The translations under genes and the position numbers were made by a program. From positions 62,288 through 126,287 of the forward strand of contig NZ_MSQB01000006.1 in NCBI RefSeq assembly GCF_002149965.1: a stretch of 64,000 bases of DNA, read 5' to 3'. The notes beneath the pieces are model-generated. The model saw only the letters and a program-made list of their open reading frames with translations, was not told the DNA's origin and did no database searches. Position 1 is the first letter of the stretch. Every line of letters starts with the position of its first letter. Below, one piece after another: positions 45,992 to 55,494 of this stretch. This DNA is from Novosphingobium panipatense (lineage in GTDB: Bacteria; Pseudomonadota; Alphaproteobacteria; Sphingomonadales; Sphingomonadaceae).

Positions 45992-47193
45992 CGGCACGGC
46001 TGCATGACGCCTTTCCCGCTCGCGCACTTCATGTCCTGGGTCACGCGCTCATCCTCACAGCGGCGGCTTCGGGACCGGCGAGTGCGCAGAACCGGCCGTA
46101 TATCGAAATCGACATGAGCGTCTTTGCGGCACACAATCCGTTCCTGCGCCCCGGCGACGATGCCGATATTCCGGGCGGCCAGGTTATCCTCACCGCAGGC
46201 GGTGAATGGCCGCTCGATTATCGCACGAAAATCGCGTCGGAAGGCAGCCTGGCCTATAGGCGATATGTCCGCGAATACGGCGATTTCCTCACCGGAAACA
46301 TCGAAGCGGCGCTGATCCATCGGCGCAGCGAATACCTTTCTTTGCGCACCGAGGCGTCGTTCGAGCGGATACTGCCGATCGAAGCGGTCGCCTCCAGCCT
46401 TGACGGTGCGGTGGACCCGATAAGTCTTCAGGACCGTTACGATATTTCGCAGGCGCTGTCCCTGCATCCCGATGCCCGTACGACGCTGGACGGCCGACTT
46501 GGCTGGAACCGCATCATCCCGCGCAATTCGATCCTGCTGGCCACGACCACCGCCCTGTCCTTCGATTTCAGCGCGACCACGAGGGTCGATGCGATCACCA
46601 CGATCGGCATCGCCGGTCAGCTGGCGTCGAGCCGTTCCGACACCAGCGGCGATCCGCGATCCTGGGCCTTGCGGGCGAAAGCCGCGCGTCGCTTTCCCAA
46701 GCGCTGGAGTGCCGAGCTGGAAATCGGCGTCACGCAGATTTCACGGCGCGGTCTGGATATGGCCGGTCTGGATATGGGACGCGAGCGCGGCCCCGTGCAG
46801 TTCTCTGGCACTGCCAATCTCTGTCACGAACCCGGAAGGGTGCGATTTTGCACTTCCGCCGCCGTGGTCTCGGTCGTGAGCAGCTTCAGCGGGATCCAGC
46901 GCGAGATCTCGGCTACGACGAGCCTCGACTGGCGCACGAGTGAGCGGGGAAGGCTGGTGGCGTGCGGAGAATATCGGCGCTCGCCGCAAGGTGCGGGTGC
47001 AGGTTCCGGCGGTGGTGGCGGGCAAGGCGCTCTCGAGGCGCTGACCTTCACGTCTCGCTATGAACATCGGCTCGATGGGCGTTTCACGGTCTACGGCGGC
47101 CTCGAATACCAGCAACGAACCGGGCTGGCCGACCAGAAGATGAACTCCCTGACCTTTCGCGCCGGGCTGCTCCTGCGGATGCCGCGGCCATGA
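45988..47193 (+). CDS. Outer-membrane beta-barrel of the polysaccharide locus
   Basis: 401 aa from GTG at 45988, overlapping the wza stop. N-terminal signal (HVLGHALILTAAASGPASAQ), then amphipathic strands of an outer-membrane barrel; the sequence ends LLLRMPRP without a C-terminal aromatic. The conserved opening IEIDMSVFAAHNPFLRPGDD recurs in outer-membrane proteins of exopolysaccharide loci (EpsI/XrtA-type 'outer membrane beta-barrel'). Likely the secretion pore or its partner for the polymer. Function inferred from position between Wza and Wzc. Confidence 0.75.
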   Translation: MTARLHDAFPARALHVLGHALILTAAASGPASAQNRPYIEIDMSVFAAHNPFLRPGDDADIPGGQVILTAGGEWPLDYRTKIASEGSLAYRRYVREYGDFLTGNIEAALIHRRSEYLSLRTEASFERILPIEAVASSLDGAVDPISLQDRYDISQALSLHPDARTTLDGRLGWNRIIPRNSILLATTTALSFDFSATTRVDAITTIGIAGQLASSRSDTSGDPRSWALRAKAARRFPKRWSAELEIGVTQISRRGLDMAGLDMGRERGPVQFSGTANLCHEPGRVRFCTSAAVVSVVSSFSGIQREISATTSLDWRTSERGRLVACGEYRRSPQGAGAGSGGGGGQGALEALTFTSRYEHRLDGRFTVYGGLEYQQRTGLADQKMNSLTFRAGLLLRMPRP

Positions 47194-48707
47194 ACACGGC
47201 ATCCACCGACCTGCGGGGCGCCGAACCGCCCGGCTTCGATCCCGACAGCATCGGCATCTATCCCCGCGAAATCCTGGCCATGCTGCGCCGCCGCTGGCGA
47301 TGGATGATCGCCCCTATCGTTCTGGGGCTGCTGGCCGCGGGGATTGCCGTCGCCATGCGCAAGTCGGTCTATCAGTCGGCGGCCACGCTGCTGATCGATT
47401 CCCCCCAGATCCCGACCAGCCTCGTCGCTTCGCCGCTGACCGACATCGCCGACGAGCGTATCGCCAAGATCCGCCAACAGATCGTCAGCCGCGACAGTCT
47501 GGCCGGGCTGATCCGGGCCAATGCGCTCTACCCGGACAAGCGCGAGAAGATGGATTTTCCCGGGCTCCTAGACATCATGCGCCAGGACATCGGCGTCGAT
47601 CTCGTCGGCGCGGACCAGGCGCGGGGCGGCGGCAGCACGATCGCCTTCACGCTCTCGTTCAAGTATGCCGATCCGCTGAAGGCGCAAGCGGTCACGCAGC
47701 AACTTACCCGTATGTTCCTTGCCGAAGACAAGCGTTTTCGAACCGAACAGGCTAGCGGCACGGCCTCCTTTCTGGAAAACCGGTCCGAGGAACTGCGCCG
47801 CCAGCTTCGCGATCTGGAGGACAAGCGGCGCGGCGTTGAGGCCCACTATGCAGGCGCCCTGCCCAGCAGCGTCGCCCTCAGCGCGCAGTCCAGCTCGGCC
47901 TTGCGCGCGGAAATCTCGCGAACCGATGCCGAAACCCAGGGTCTCGTCCAGCAGAACGGCCTTCTCGCCGCGCGCCAGCAGGAGATCGGCCAAGCGGCTT
48001 CCGGGGGTGGTGACGGGCTGCGACGCTCCGAGGACCGGCTTGCCCAGCTTCTGGCAGTCCATTCCGACACGTTCCCCGACGTGATCGCCGCAAGGGCCGA
48101 AGTCGAGCGCCAGAAGGCCCTGCAATCGCGGCTGCCGCCTCCCGGAACCAACCTGATCTCGACGGAGATCGCCGCAGGACGGCAGCGCATCGCCGTGCTC
48201 GCCCATCGCCGGGCCGAACTGGTGCAGACGATGGCCGATCTGGACCAGCGCGCTTCGCAGGCGCCTCAGGCGGCCTACGAACTCAACATGATCGAACGCG
48301 AATACGACAATATCAAACGACAGTACGATTCCCTGCGAGAGAAGCAGCTTGAAGCGCAAGTCGCCGCCAATCTCCAGTCCGAGGACAAGGGCGAGCGCTT
48401 CACCGTCGTCGACCAGCCCAGCCTGCCGCTCCAGCCGCTCGGCGCGAAGCCGGTGATGCTTCTGGCGGCGGGGATGGCGGGCGGTGCCGTGGTCGGCCTC
48501 TGCATGATCTTCGGTTTCGAACTGCTCAGTGGGACCATCCATGGCCCCGACACTCTGGCAAGGACCCTGAAAGTGCCCTCTTTCGGTGTGGTCCCGCTGG
48601 TTTCCGGGGAAGATCGTTTTTCGGGGAGAATGGCGAGGCTGACGGCGGCCTTGCGGGATTATCTGCCCGGTTTCCGCCATGCACCGGGGAAGGAGCTGGG
48701 TAGATGA
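47190..48707 (+). CDS. Chain-length determinant protein (Wzc/GumC, Wzz domain)
   Basis: 505 aa. Wzz domain: cytoplasmic start YPREILAMLRRRWRWMIAPIVLGLLAAGIAV (TM1), periplasmic coiled-coil from about 170 to 420, second TM MLLAAGMAGGAVVGLCMIF near residue 430-450. It controls polymer length and couples to the ATPase encoded next, with which it overlaps. Start ATG overlaps the barrel's stop (ATGA). Helical linker LRRQLRDLEDKRRGVEAHYAG and RQYDSLREKQLEAQ are typical. Confidence 0.92.
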   Translation: MNTASTDLRGAEPPGFDPDSIGIYPREILAMLRRRWRWMIAPIVLGLLAAGIAVAMRKSVYQSAATLLIDSPQIPTSLVASPLTDIADERIAKIRQQIVSRDSLAGLIRANALYPDKREKMDFPGLLDIMRQDIGVDLVGADQARGGGSTIAFTLSFKYADPLKAQAVTQQLTRMFLAEDKRFRTEQASGTASFLENRSEELRRQLRDLEDKRRGVEAHYAGALPSSVALSAQSSSALRAEISRTDAETQGLVQQNGLLAARQQEIGQAASGGGDGLRRSEDRLAQLLAVHSDTFPDVIAARAEVERQKALQSRLPPPGTNLISTEIAAGRQRIAVLAHRRAELVQTMADLDQRASQAPQAAYELNMIEREYDNIKRQYDSLREKQLEAQVAANLQSEDKGERFTVVDQPSLPLQPLGAKPVMLLAAGMAGGAVVGLCMIFGFELLSGTIHGPDTLARTLKVPSFGVVPLVSGEDRFSGRMARLTAALRDYLPGFRHAPGKELGR

Positions 48708-49477
48708 ATGCCGAACCCGGAATTCCCCCTCTGCGCCGCCAGATCGATCGGGACGCAAATCGGCAGGCTCGCCTCGATCCGGCACATCTTGCGGCCAACC
48801 GGATCTTCGGTTTCGGGCAGATGGGCGAGGACCTCTATCCGTTCTTCATGATCCGCTCGACCCTGCTCGCACATGTGCAGAAGAGCGGCAACCGCCTGTT
48901 CGCCATCACGTCGGTGGAGGCGGGCAACGGCAAGACGCATGTTGCCGCCAACCTCGCCGCCGTGCTCAGCCGGGTAAGGCCCACCGTGCTTGTCGAACTG
49001 GACCTCAGGCGCCCTACCCTGGGCGTACGACTGGGGCTTGAGGAAGGGACGGCCGGGATCGACGATTATCTTCTGGGCGAGGCCGAATGGCGGGAAACCG
49101 CCATGCCGATCGAAGGGTTCGACCTTGCCGTTCACCGGGTTCGGCGCGCTCATCTCGGCGCCGAACAAATGCTGGCATCGCCGAGGCTGGCCCATGCGCT
49201 GCATCAGGTCGCGGCCGAGGACAGCGCCGCAATCTGCATTGTCGATACGCCGCCTGCACTGATCGGCGACGATCTGGTCCATATCGCGCGGGTCGTCGAC
49301 GGTGTTTTGCTGGTCGCGCAGGAAGGACGAAGCCGCAAGAGCGGCGTGCTGGAAGTGACCGGCGCGCTGGGCGGGACGCCGATCATCGGGTCCATTCTCA
49401 ACATGTCGCTGTCCCAGCCGGTGCGGCGAAACGAATATGGCTATTCGGGGCGTTATCGGGACCGCGCCGAAACCTGA
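48704..49477 (+). CDS. CpsD/CapB-family tyrosine kinase ATPase
   Basis: 257 aa. P-loop variant ITSVEAGNGKTHVAANLA, Walker A' VLVELDLRRPTLG and Walker B ICIVDTPPALIGDDL, as in BY-kinases. The short C-terminus contains a small tyrosine cluster (NEYGYSGRY), a modest autophosphorylation tail. It works with the Wzc-type protein it overlaps (ATGA) in controlling assembly and export. Next is a PhyH-like oxygenase gene 85 bp on. Confidence 0.9.
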   Translation: MNAEPGIPPLRRQIDRDANRQARLDPAHLAANRIFGFGQMGEDLYPFFMIRSTLLAHVQKSGNRLFAITSVEAGNGKTHVAANLAAVLSRVRPTVLVELDLRRPTLGVRLGLEEGTAGIDDYLLGEAEWRETAMPIEGFDLAVHRVRRAHLGAEQMLASPRLAHALHQVAAEDSAAICIVDTPPALIGDDLVHIARVVDGVLLVAQEGRSRKSGVLEVTGALGGTPIIGSILNMSLSQPVRRNEYGYSGRYRDRAET

Positions 49478-49562
49478 TTGGCTGGCCTTCCCTTGCGGGT
49501 GTGACACAACCGGTGGCCTGTGCGGCCGCCAAGACAGAGACCAAACACAGGGGAGAGCTACC

Positions 49563-50519
49563 ATGATCGGCCTCGGAGACAGCCGGTGGCTACGCGACCT
49601 GCCTGCGCGCACGGCATTGAAACTGTTCAACCAGCGCCCGGTCCGAACCTGGCTGGGCCATCGGCATGACGATGCCCTCAAGCGTCATCGTGCCTCCCTC
49701 CCGCACCTCTCGGCCGGAGATGCGCAGATCGTCAAGGATCTTCATTCCCGCGGCATCCATGTCACGACGCTGGAGACGCTGGGCGTACCCGGCAGCGAGG
49801 CGATCCTCGCGCGGGCAACTGCCTTAGCGGAGAATTTCGCGGAAACGGCGCGTGCCCTGGCGCGGCAGGGCCGGTCTTTCATAGTCGTCCCCCCGGAAAG
49901 CATCGTGCGCCGCGCCGCAATCTTTCGCTGGGGCCTTCAGGACCGGCTGCTGGACATAGCGGAATCCTATCTCGGCCTGCCTGCCGCCTACGACGGCGTT
50001 GCCATCAACTACACCGTGGCGGACGGCCGTGCCATTTCCACGCGCAAATGGCACCGCGACTGGGAAGACCGCAGGATGCTGAAGATCGCGGTCTATCTCC
50101 ATGAAGTGGACGCTGCCGGCGGCCCGTTCCAGCAGATATCCCGCGCGGATACGCTTCAGGACGATCTGAAGGGCTTCACATATGCCCTCTCCGACGATGC
50201 CGAACTGGAACAGCGCCTCGGGCCTGGATACGAAAGGGATATCGTCAGCTGCGAAGGGCCGCGCGGCACCGTGGTGTTCTGCGATACCGCGCGCTGCTTC
50301 CACCGGGGCAAGCCCGCGATCACGCGGGATCGCGCGGCCCTGTTCTACAGCTATTTCACCAACCCGCCGCGCCATCCTTTCCTGTGCGAGCGCACCGGCC
50401 TTTCGCGCAAGGACATCGCATGGATGGTTCGCCGCCTGCCGGAACGGCAGAACCGCGCCGCGTTGTGGCGCCGCCATCTGTCCCCGCTGCTCAGGCTGAT
50501 CCCACCTGCAAGCCTATGA
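49563..50519 (+). CDS. Phytanoyl-CoA dioxygenase-like 2OG-Fe(II) oxygenase
   Basis: 318 aa from ATG at 49563 (GGGAG 8 nt upstream); the ORF upstream to 49437 overlaps the kinase gene and is not needed. Metal ligands H164 and D166 (KWHRDWE) and a distal His in TARCFHRGKP; the fold is PhyH-like (YTVADGRAISTRKWH, AVYLHEVD, GGPFQQI). It would hydroxylate a small molecule or carrier-bound intermediate. The second dioxygenase of the island (the first at 37449). Its 3' end overlaps the convergent GT gene by 6 bp. Confidence 0.82.
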   Translation: MIGLGDSRWLRDLPARTALKLFNQRPVRTWLGHRHDDALKRHRASLPHLSAGDAQIVKDLHSRGIHVTTLETLGVPGSEAILARATALAENFAETARALARQGRSFIVVPPESIVRRAAIFRWGLQDRLLDIAESYLGLPAAYDGVAINYTVADGRAISTRKWHRDWEDRRMLKIAVYLHEVDAAGGPFQQISRADTLQDDLKGFTYALSDDAELEQRLGPGYERDIVSCEGPRGTVVFCDTARCFHRGKPAITRDRAALFYSYFTNPPRHPFLCERTGLSRKDIAWMVRRLPERQNRAALWRRHLSPLLRLIPPASL

Positions 50520-51818
50520 GGACAGCAAGGCGGCAAGCTGCGCCGCATTCTGGTCGGGGTCATGGCGCTCAAGCACGCGTGCTCGCCCTCTCCTGCCCAT
50601 GGCGGCCAGTTCTTCCGGCTGTGCATCCAGCGCGGAGATCATGGCTTCGGCAAGGGCGTTTGCCGAGCCTGAAGGCACGAGCCAGCCCACCTCTCCGTCG
50701 ACGAGTTCCGGTACCCCCGCAATCGCAGTGGCAATGACTGGACGTTCGCAGGCCATGGCCTCCATCAGCACCACCGGCAGCCCTTCGGCAAAGCTCGGCA
50801 GGATCAGCGCACGCACTTCGCCCAGAGCTTCGCGGATCGCCTCGCCCGTTTGCCAGCCGAGCAGACGGACGTTTTCCTGCAGGCCGGCCTGCGCGATCTG
50901 CCGCTCGATCGCGGTGCGATCCTCGCCGTCGCCGATCAGGTCGAGCGTGACGGCGCGCTGAGCGGCCACTTTGGCCATGGCCTCGATCAGCAGCGGCAAT
51001 CCCTTTTGAGCGCTCAGACGGGCGACGCAGAGAAGTCTCGGAGCCTGCACGACGGCGCAAGGGCGAGCCGCCGCTCGAACGAATTGCGGCGCCACTGCGC
51101 AGCGGACGACCCGGATGCGATGCCAATCGTCCGGCGATGCCCAGCGCATGAGTTGGCCGCGACCGAAGCTGGAAACGGCGACGACGAAACGCGCCTCCGC
51201 AATCTTTCCGGCAAGATCCAGGCCGCGCGGATCGTCGAACTCATCCGGGCCGTGGACCGTAAAGCTGTAGGACACCTGCGCAAGGCGAGCGACAAGACGG
51301 GCCACCGCGGCAGGATTGGTGCCAAAGTGAACATGGATATGCCGGACGTCCTCTCGCTCCAGCAGCCGCACCAACAGGGCCGCCTCCGCGAAGTAGGCTA
51401 ATGCCCTGAGACCTTGCTTCCGTCCCGTCATGCACAGGGAGAGCCTCAAGGCGGCGAGCGCTGCACGCGGGCGTGTGATCAGACTGGCCCGAACCGCACC
51501 GGCAAGAGCGCGGGGGTTCTCCAGAAGCGCCGTGGTGCGATCGTCCTCGCCTCGATCCTCGGCGTCCTCGAAACGCTCGCCGGAGCGGCGGATGGTGAAG
51601 CGATGAACAGCAAATCCCCGGCGCTCCAGCGCGGCGATTTCGGTCCTTATGAAGCTGTGGCTGATCTTGGGATAGACGTTGGTGAAATAGGCGATCCTGC
51701 AAGTCGCCCCTGCTTCGCCCGCTGGCGCGGAATCGACCGGCAAGGCATCGGAGGCTTCGCACTGCCATCCCTGCAGAGCGAGGCTTCCACGTCCTCCCGG
51801 GTCCGCGATCTCCATCAT
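50514..51818 (-). CDS. Family 4 glycosyltransferase
   Basis: 434 aa. N-terminal IAYFTNVYPKISHSFIRTEIAALE is typical of WcaL/colanic-acid-like and exosortase-locus GT4 enzymes; donor-site region LCVARLSAQKGLPLLIEA and LPSFAEGLPVVLMEAMACERPVIATAI, with E-x7-E. The first 40 residues lack homology, so the true start may be nearer residue 38 (RIAYFTN). It is alone on the minus strand, converging with the oxygenase gene. Confidence 0.87.
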   Translation of the reverse strand: MMEIADPGGRGSLALQGWQCEASDALPVDSAPAGEAGATCRIAYFTNVYPKISHSFIRTEIAALERRGFAVHRFTIRRSGERFEDAEDRGEDDRTTALLENPRALAGAVRASLITRPRAALAALRLSLCMTGRKQGLRALAYFAEAALLVRLLEREDVRHIHVHFGTNPAAVARLVARLAQVSYSFTVHGPDEFDDPRGLDLAGKIAEARFVVAVSSFGRGQLMRWASPDDWHRIRVVRCAVAPQFVRAAARPCAVVQAPRLLCVARLSAQKGLPLLIEAMAKVAAQRAVTLDLIGDGEDRTAIERQIAQAGLQENVRLLGWQTGEAIREALGEVRALILPSFAEGLPVVLMEAMACERPVIATAIAGVPELVDGEVGWLVPSGSANALAEAMISALDAQPEELAAMGRRGRARVLERHDPDQNAAQLAALLSS

Positions 51819-52050
51819 GGCTCACACTATGCAGAACCGCCGGTCGGCGCGGCATTGCGACTTTTCCCAATGGCATTTTTGACCTGTGGACCATGGGTCC
51901 CCCATCGCCCGGATGCGCCGCCGCGCTCCATCGTGCGAACTTGAACCTGCTTTACGGAAAGACACGCCTGCGGAGATATCGTTTGCCCGAATCCAGGCCT
52001 TTACCGATGCCCGCGACGGGCGAGAGGACGATGTCCGGGATGGCGGCGCA

Positions 52051-53142
52051 ATGACTTTCAGCCTGTCCCGTCCGGCGCCCCTTCCTTTCGCACGGGCAAC
52101 TGCGGCGCGCGCCTTTTCGCTCCGGCCTGCGGCGGCGTTTGCTTCCCGTCTTCTGGGACAAGCGCGGCCGGACATCGCCAAGGCAGCGGCCGAACGCTGG
52201 CAGATCGCGCCGGGAACCTCTTCGCATATCCGCCCGGCAAAAGCCTTGCCGGGCCAGCTCGAACGGATCGCCGGGGCCGAGTTCGGCTCGATCGGCGAAG
52301 TCGTGCGGCACTTCAAGGGGGATTTCGAAGCCAGGCAAGGCCCCACCTTGGGCTACCGCCTCAGGAACGCCCTTCTGCACGACGGCGTACTCTACGCGGG
52401 CGGCGCCCTGCGGCACCTGCGGCGGCGAACGACCTTTTCGCCCGCCGCCCTGGTCCCGCGCGAGGAAGCGCGGATGGCGCTGTTCGAATCCTGGCTAGGC
52501 AACCGCTGGTTCGGCAACTGGCTGAGCGACGATTGCCTGACGTACAGGCTCGCGGAAAGCGCAGGCATCCCCTACGCGACCCGGCGACAGGACGGGCACA
52601 TGCCGGAATACGAACGCGCGCTGGACATGCTGCCCGCGCGCGGCACCTCCGGTTTCTTTCGTGAACTGATCCTGTTCGACGACGGCGCCCATAACGAACA
52701 CAAGCGCCAGCGCGCGGAAGCGATGCGGCGCAGGCTCATTCGAGGGCCGATAGAGCGCCATTCCGGTGTCTTTCTCCTTCGCGGGCGTAGTGGCGATGCG
52801 CGGGTCCTGCTGAACGAGCGCCGGATCGCCGAGCATCTCGCCGCGCGCCGAGGCTTCCAGGTGCTCGACCCCAGTCACGCTCCCCTGGACGAGATCGCCC
52901 GCGCCTGCGGCGGCGCCAAGGTCGTGGCGGGGGTGGAAGGCAGTCACCTCGTTCACGGGCTGGTGACGATGCCGCCGGACGGCTGCGCCTTCGTCATTCA
53001 ACCGCCGCTGCGCGCGGTATCGGCACTCAAGCTGCTCACCGACCGGCAGGGGCAAAGCTATGCGCTGGTCGTCGGGGAAGGAACCAACCATGCTTTCACA
53101 GCGAACATCGACGAGATCGAGCGCACGCTCGACCTTGTCTGA
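52051..53142 (+). CDS. Family 61-type glycosyltransferase (DUF563)
   Basis: 363 aa from the ATG at 52051 (the ORF extends to 51886). The C-terminal portion ARACGGAKVVAGVEGSHLVHGLVTMPPDGCAFVIQP matches the glycosyltransferase 61 pattern ('G.EGS.L.N......G'), and EHLAARRGFQVLDPSHAPLDE gives the preceding nucleotide-site region. No signal or membrane span. In bacteria such genes belong to capsule/EPS loci. The last 53 bp overlap the acetyltransferase gene. Confidence 0.75.
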   Translation: MTFSLSRPAPLPFARATAARAFSLRPAAAFASRLLGQARPDIAKAAAERWQIAPGTSSHIRPAKALPGQLERIAGAEFGSIGEVVRHFKGDFEARQGPTLGYRLRNALLHDGVLYAGGALRHLRRRTTFSPAALVPREEARMALFESWLGNRWFGNWLSDDCLTYRLAESAGIPYATRRQDGHMPEYERALDMLPARGTSGFFRELILFDDGAHNEHKRQRAEAMRRRLIRGPIERHSGVFLLRGRSGDARVLLNERRIAEHLAARRGFQVLDPSHAPLDEIARACGGAKVVAGVEGSHLVHGLVTMPPDGCAFVIQPPLRAVSALKLLTDRQGQSYALVVGEGTNHAFTANIDEIERTLDLV

Positions 53143-53680
53143 CCGGCGAGACCGCAAGCCTGCGCAAGGTGGCTGGGCCGCCGTGCGCGGCGATTATCGG
53201 CGGCATGGCGGGACACTGCTGAGCGGGTCCTTCATTTCGCTCTGCCTCTATCGCTACGGACGATGGGGCCGCGATCTGCGTCATCCGCTGGCGCGCATGC
53301 TGGTGTCCCGGACTTACGGCTTCGCCAATGTCTTCGTGGCGAACCTGACCAAGATCTGGATCCCCCCCGGCGCGACCCTCGGCGCGGATTTCCACATCGT
53401 CAACAACGAGGGGTCGCTCTCGATCCATCCGGGGTCGGTGATCGGAGACCGCCTCGGCGTCATGCACAACGTGACGATAGGCTCGAACATGCGCGAAGGG
53501 GCGCCGGTGATCGGAGATGACGTCTTCATCGGCGTGAACTCCACCGTGCTTGGCGCGATCCGCATCGGAGACAGGGTGCGCATCGCCGCCAATACGGCGG
53601 TCACTACGGACGTTCCTTCCGATTCCATCGTGGTCGGCTCACCGGCGCGAATTTACCCTCGCCTGGGGCCGCTGCGATGA
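53090..53680 (+). CDS. Serine acetyltransferase-like hexapeptide O-acetyltransferase
   Basis: 196 aa from ATG at 53090 with GGGGAAGGAA upstream. C-terminal left-handed beta-helix: IWIPPGATLGADFHIVNNEG, SVIGDRLGVMHNVTIGSN, GDDVFIGVNSTVLGAIRIGD, AANTAVTTDVPSDSIVVGSPARI. This is the SAT/CysE subgroup (serine acetyltransferase-like) used in polysaccharide loci to O- or N-acetylate sugars. It overlaps the GT61 gene by 53 bp and the AMP-ligase gene by 4 bp (ATGA). Confidence 0.88.
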   Translation: MLSQRTSTRSSARSTLSDRRDRKPAQGGWAAVRGDYRRHGGTLLSGSFISLCLYRYGRWGRDLRHPLARMLVSRTYGFANVFVANLTKIWIPPGATLGADFHIVNNEGSLSIHPGSVIGDRLGVMHNVTIGSNMREGAPVIGDDVFIGVNSTVLGAIRIGDRVRIAANTAVTTDVPSDSIVVGSPARIYPRLGPLR

Positions 53681-55242
53681 GCGCCGCCGCCCTGCACGAA
53701 CTCTTCGCGGACAACCTGCCCCCGCGATCCGGCAAGGTCTTCCTGATCGATCCCGACCGTGAGGCGACTTATGCGGACGTGGACGCGTACAGCGCCGCGA
53801 TCGCCGCGCATCTGGTATCGCGCGACGTCTCCGCGGGCGACCGGGTACTGGTGCAGGTGCGCAAGGGCATAGCCGAAGTGGCCGCCCTGCTGGGCGTCAC
53901 CCGCGCCGGGGCCGTGCTCGTCGATATCAGCACGGCCTGGACTTCCGAGCAGGTGCGCTTCGTGGCCGAAGACTGCGGCGCAAGCCTGCTGATCGTCGAA
54001 CCGGCGATGGCCCGCATGCTCGTTGCCGAAGGCATTACTGCCGAGCGGATCCTGCCTGTCTCCAGCGCAAGGGGGCTGGACGATGTTCCCACTCTTTCCG
54101 ACCTTCCCGCCCGGCATTTCGAGGCCGTTCCGCGTACGACCGATGACCTCGCCGCGATCATCTATACTTCAGGTTCGACCGGCAAGCCCAAGGGCGTGAT
54201 GCTGAGCCACGCCAATATCCTGCAAGGCGCGCGCTCGGTGGCCGAATATCTGCGCCTGACCGCGGACGACCGGCTGCTCAGCGTGCTGCCCTACAGCTTC
54301 GACTACGGCTTCAACCAGCTCACGACGATGCTGTTGGTAGGCGGCAGCGTGGTTCACCAGAACGTACCGATGGCGAGCGAGATCGTCCGCGCGCTCGAAC
54401 GCCACGCGGTGACCGGCCTTGCCGCCGTGCCGCCGCTCTGGATCCAGATCGTGCGCCTGCTGGCCTCTGCGCCGACATCGCTTCCCGCCCTTCGCTACGT
54501 CACCAATTCCGGCGGCAAGATACCCATGGCGACGCTGGAACAGATGGCTGGGGTCTTTCCCGGTACCGACATCTACCTGATGTACGGCCTTACCGAAGCC
54601 TTCCGCTCCACCTATCTCGCGCCCGAGCGGTTCGAACGGAAGATGGGCTCGATCGGTCGCGCCATCCCCGGCGCGGAAGTCTTCGTGATCCGGCATGGCA
54701 TTGGCCGCGCGGGGCCGGGAGAGCAGGGCGAACTGGTTCATCGCGGGCCGCTCGTCAGCCAGGGCTACTGGAACCGACCCGAGGCGACGGCGGAGAAGAT
54801 CCGCCCCTGCCCGGAACTCTTCGACCTGATCGGCGCCGAACCCGTCGTCTACAGCGGAGACATCGTGCGCATCGACGAGGACGGCGACTTGTGGTTCGTC
54901 AGCCGCAACGATGCGCTGATCAAGACCAGCGGCTACCGCGTCAGTCCCGAGGAAGTGGAAGACCTCGTCTATCGCAGCGGCCTTGCCGCCGACGTGGTTG
55001 CTTTCGGCGTGCAGGACGAAATGCTGGGCCAGGCGGTGCAGATTGCCGTGACCCTGCTGGGAGACGCAACCTGCGAGGCCCTGCGCGCGCACTGCCGCTC
55101 GGTCATGCCGGCCTACATGGTGCCGCACTGCATCCACGTCTGGCCGCAGGCCATGCCCCGCACTGCCAGCGGCAAGCTGGCGCGGCCCGAAGTGATCCGC
55201 GAGTGCCAACCTCCCGCCCCTCAGCCCTCCGCTCCCGCCTGA
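53677..55242 (+). CDS. AMP-forming acyl ligase, exosortase-A-system-associated type
   Basis: 521 aa. ANL-fold ligase: P-loop AIIYTSGSTGKPKGV (residues 160-174), YGLTEAFRSTY (A5), YSGDIVRIDEDGDLWFVSRND (A7), ISNDALIKTSGYRVSP-like hinge, C-terminal TASGKLARPE with catalytic Lys. It should activate an acid with ATP and load it on the ACP encoded next. The pairing ligase-ACP-PLP decarboxylase is known from XrtA polysaccharide loci. Substrate unknown; no exosortase gene is within this window. Confidence 0.9.
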   Translation: MSAAALHELFADNLPPRSGKVFLIDPDREATYADVDAYSAAIAAHLVSRDVSAGDRVLVQVRKGIAEVAALLGVTRAGAVLVDISTAWTSEQVRFVAEDCGASLLIVEPAMARMLVAEGITAERILPVSSARGLDDVPTLSDLPARHFEAVPRTTDDLAAIIYTSGSTGKPKGVMLSHANILQGARSVAEYLRLTADDRLLSVLPYSFDYGFNQLTTMLLVGGSVVHQNVPMASEIVRALERHAVTGLAAVPPLWIQIVRLLASAPTSLPALRYVTNSGGKIPMATLEQMAGVFPGTDIYLMYGLTEAFRSTYLAPERFERKMGSIGRAIPGAEVFVIRHGIGRAGPGEQGELVHRGPLVSQGYWNRPEATAEKIRPCPELFDLIGAEPVVYSGDIVRIDEDGDLWFVSRNDALIKTSGYRVSPEEVEDLVYRSGLAADVVAFGVQDEMLGQAVQIAVTLLGDATCEALRAHCRSVMPAYMVPHCIHVWPQAMPRTASGKLARPEVIRECQPPAPQPSAPA

Positions 55243-55254
55243 GAAAGTCCAGCC

Positions 55255-55494
55255 ATGCCCCTGACCGAAGACAGCCTGATCCGCTCCATCGCCGAATTTG
55301 CTGCACTTGACGGCGAAGTGGATGCCAAAACCCCGCTGTTTTCCAGCGGCGCTCTCGATTCCGTGGCGATGCTCAACCTCATCATGTACGTCGAGCGCGA
55401 AACCGGCACCGAGATCCGCGCTGAGGATGTGACGCTGGAGAACTTCGATACGGCCTCGCGCATTCTGGACTTCGCGAGAAAGCTGGCGGCGTGA
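55255..55494 (+). CDS. Acyl carrier protein
   Basis: 79 aa with the phosphopantetheine Ser in FSSGALDSVAML (D35-S36). It lies 12 bp after the ligase and overlaps the decarboxylase start, so it is the likely carrier for the ligase's acyl or aminoacyl group. It is not fused to the NRPS-PKS and may be primed by the Sfp-type transferase at 22426. Confidence 0.93.
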   Translation: MPLTEDSLIRSIAEFAALDGEVDAKTPLFSSGALDSVAMLNLIMYVERETGTEIRAEDVTLENFDTASRILDFARKLAA

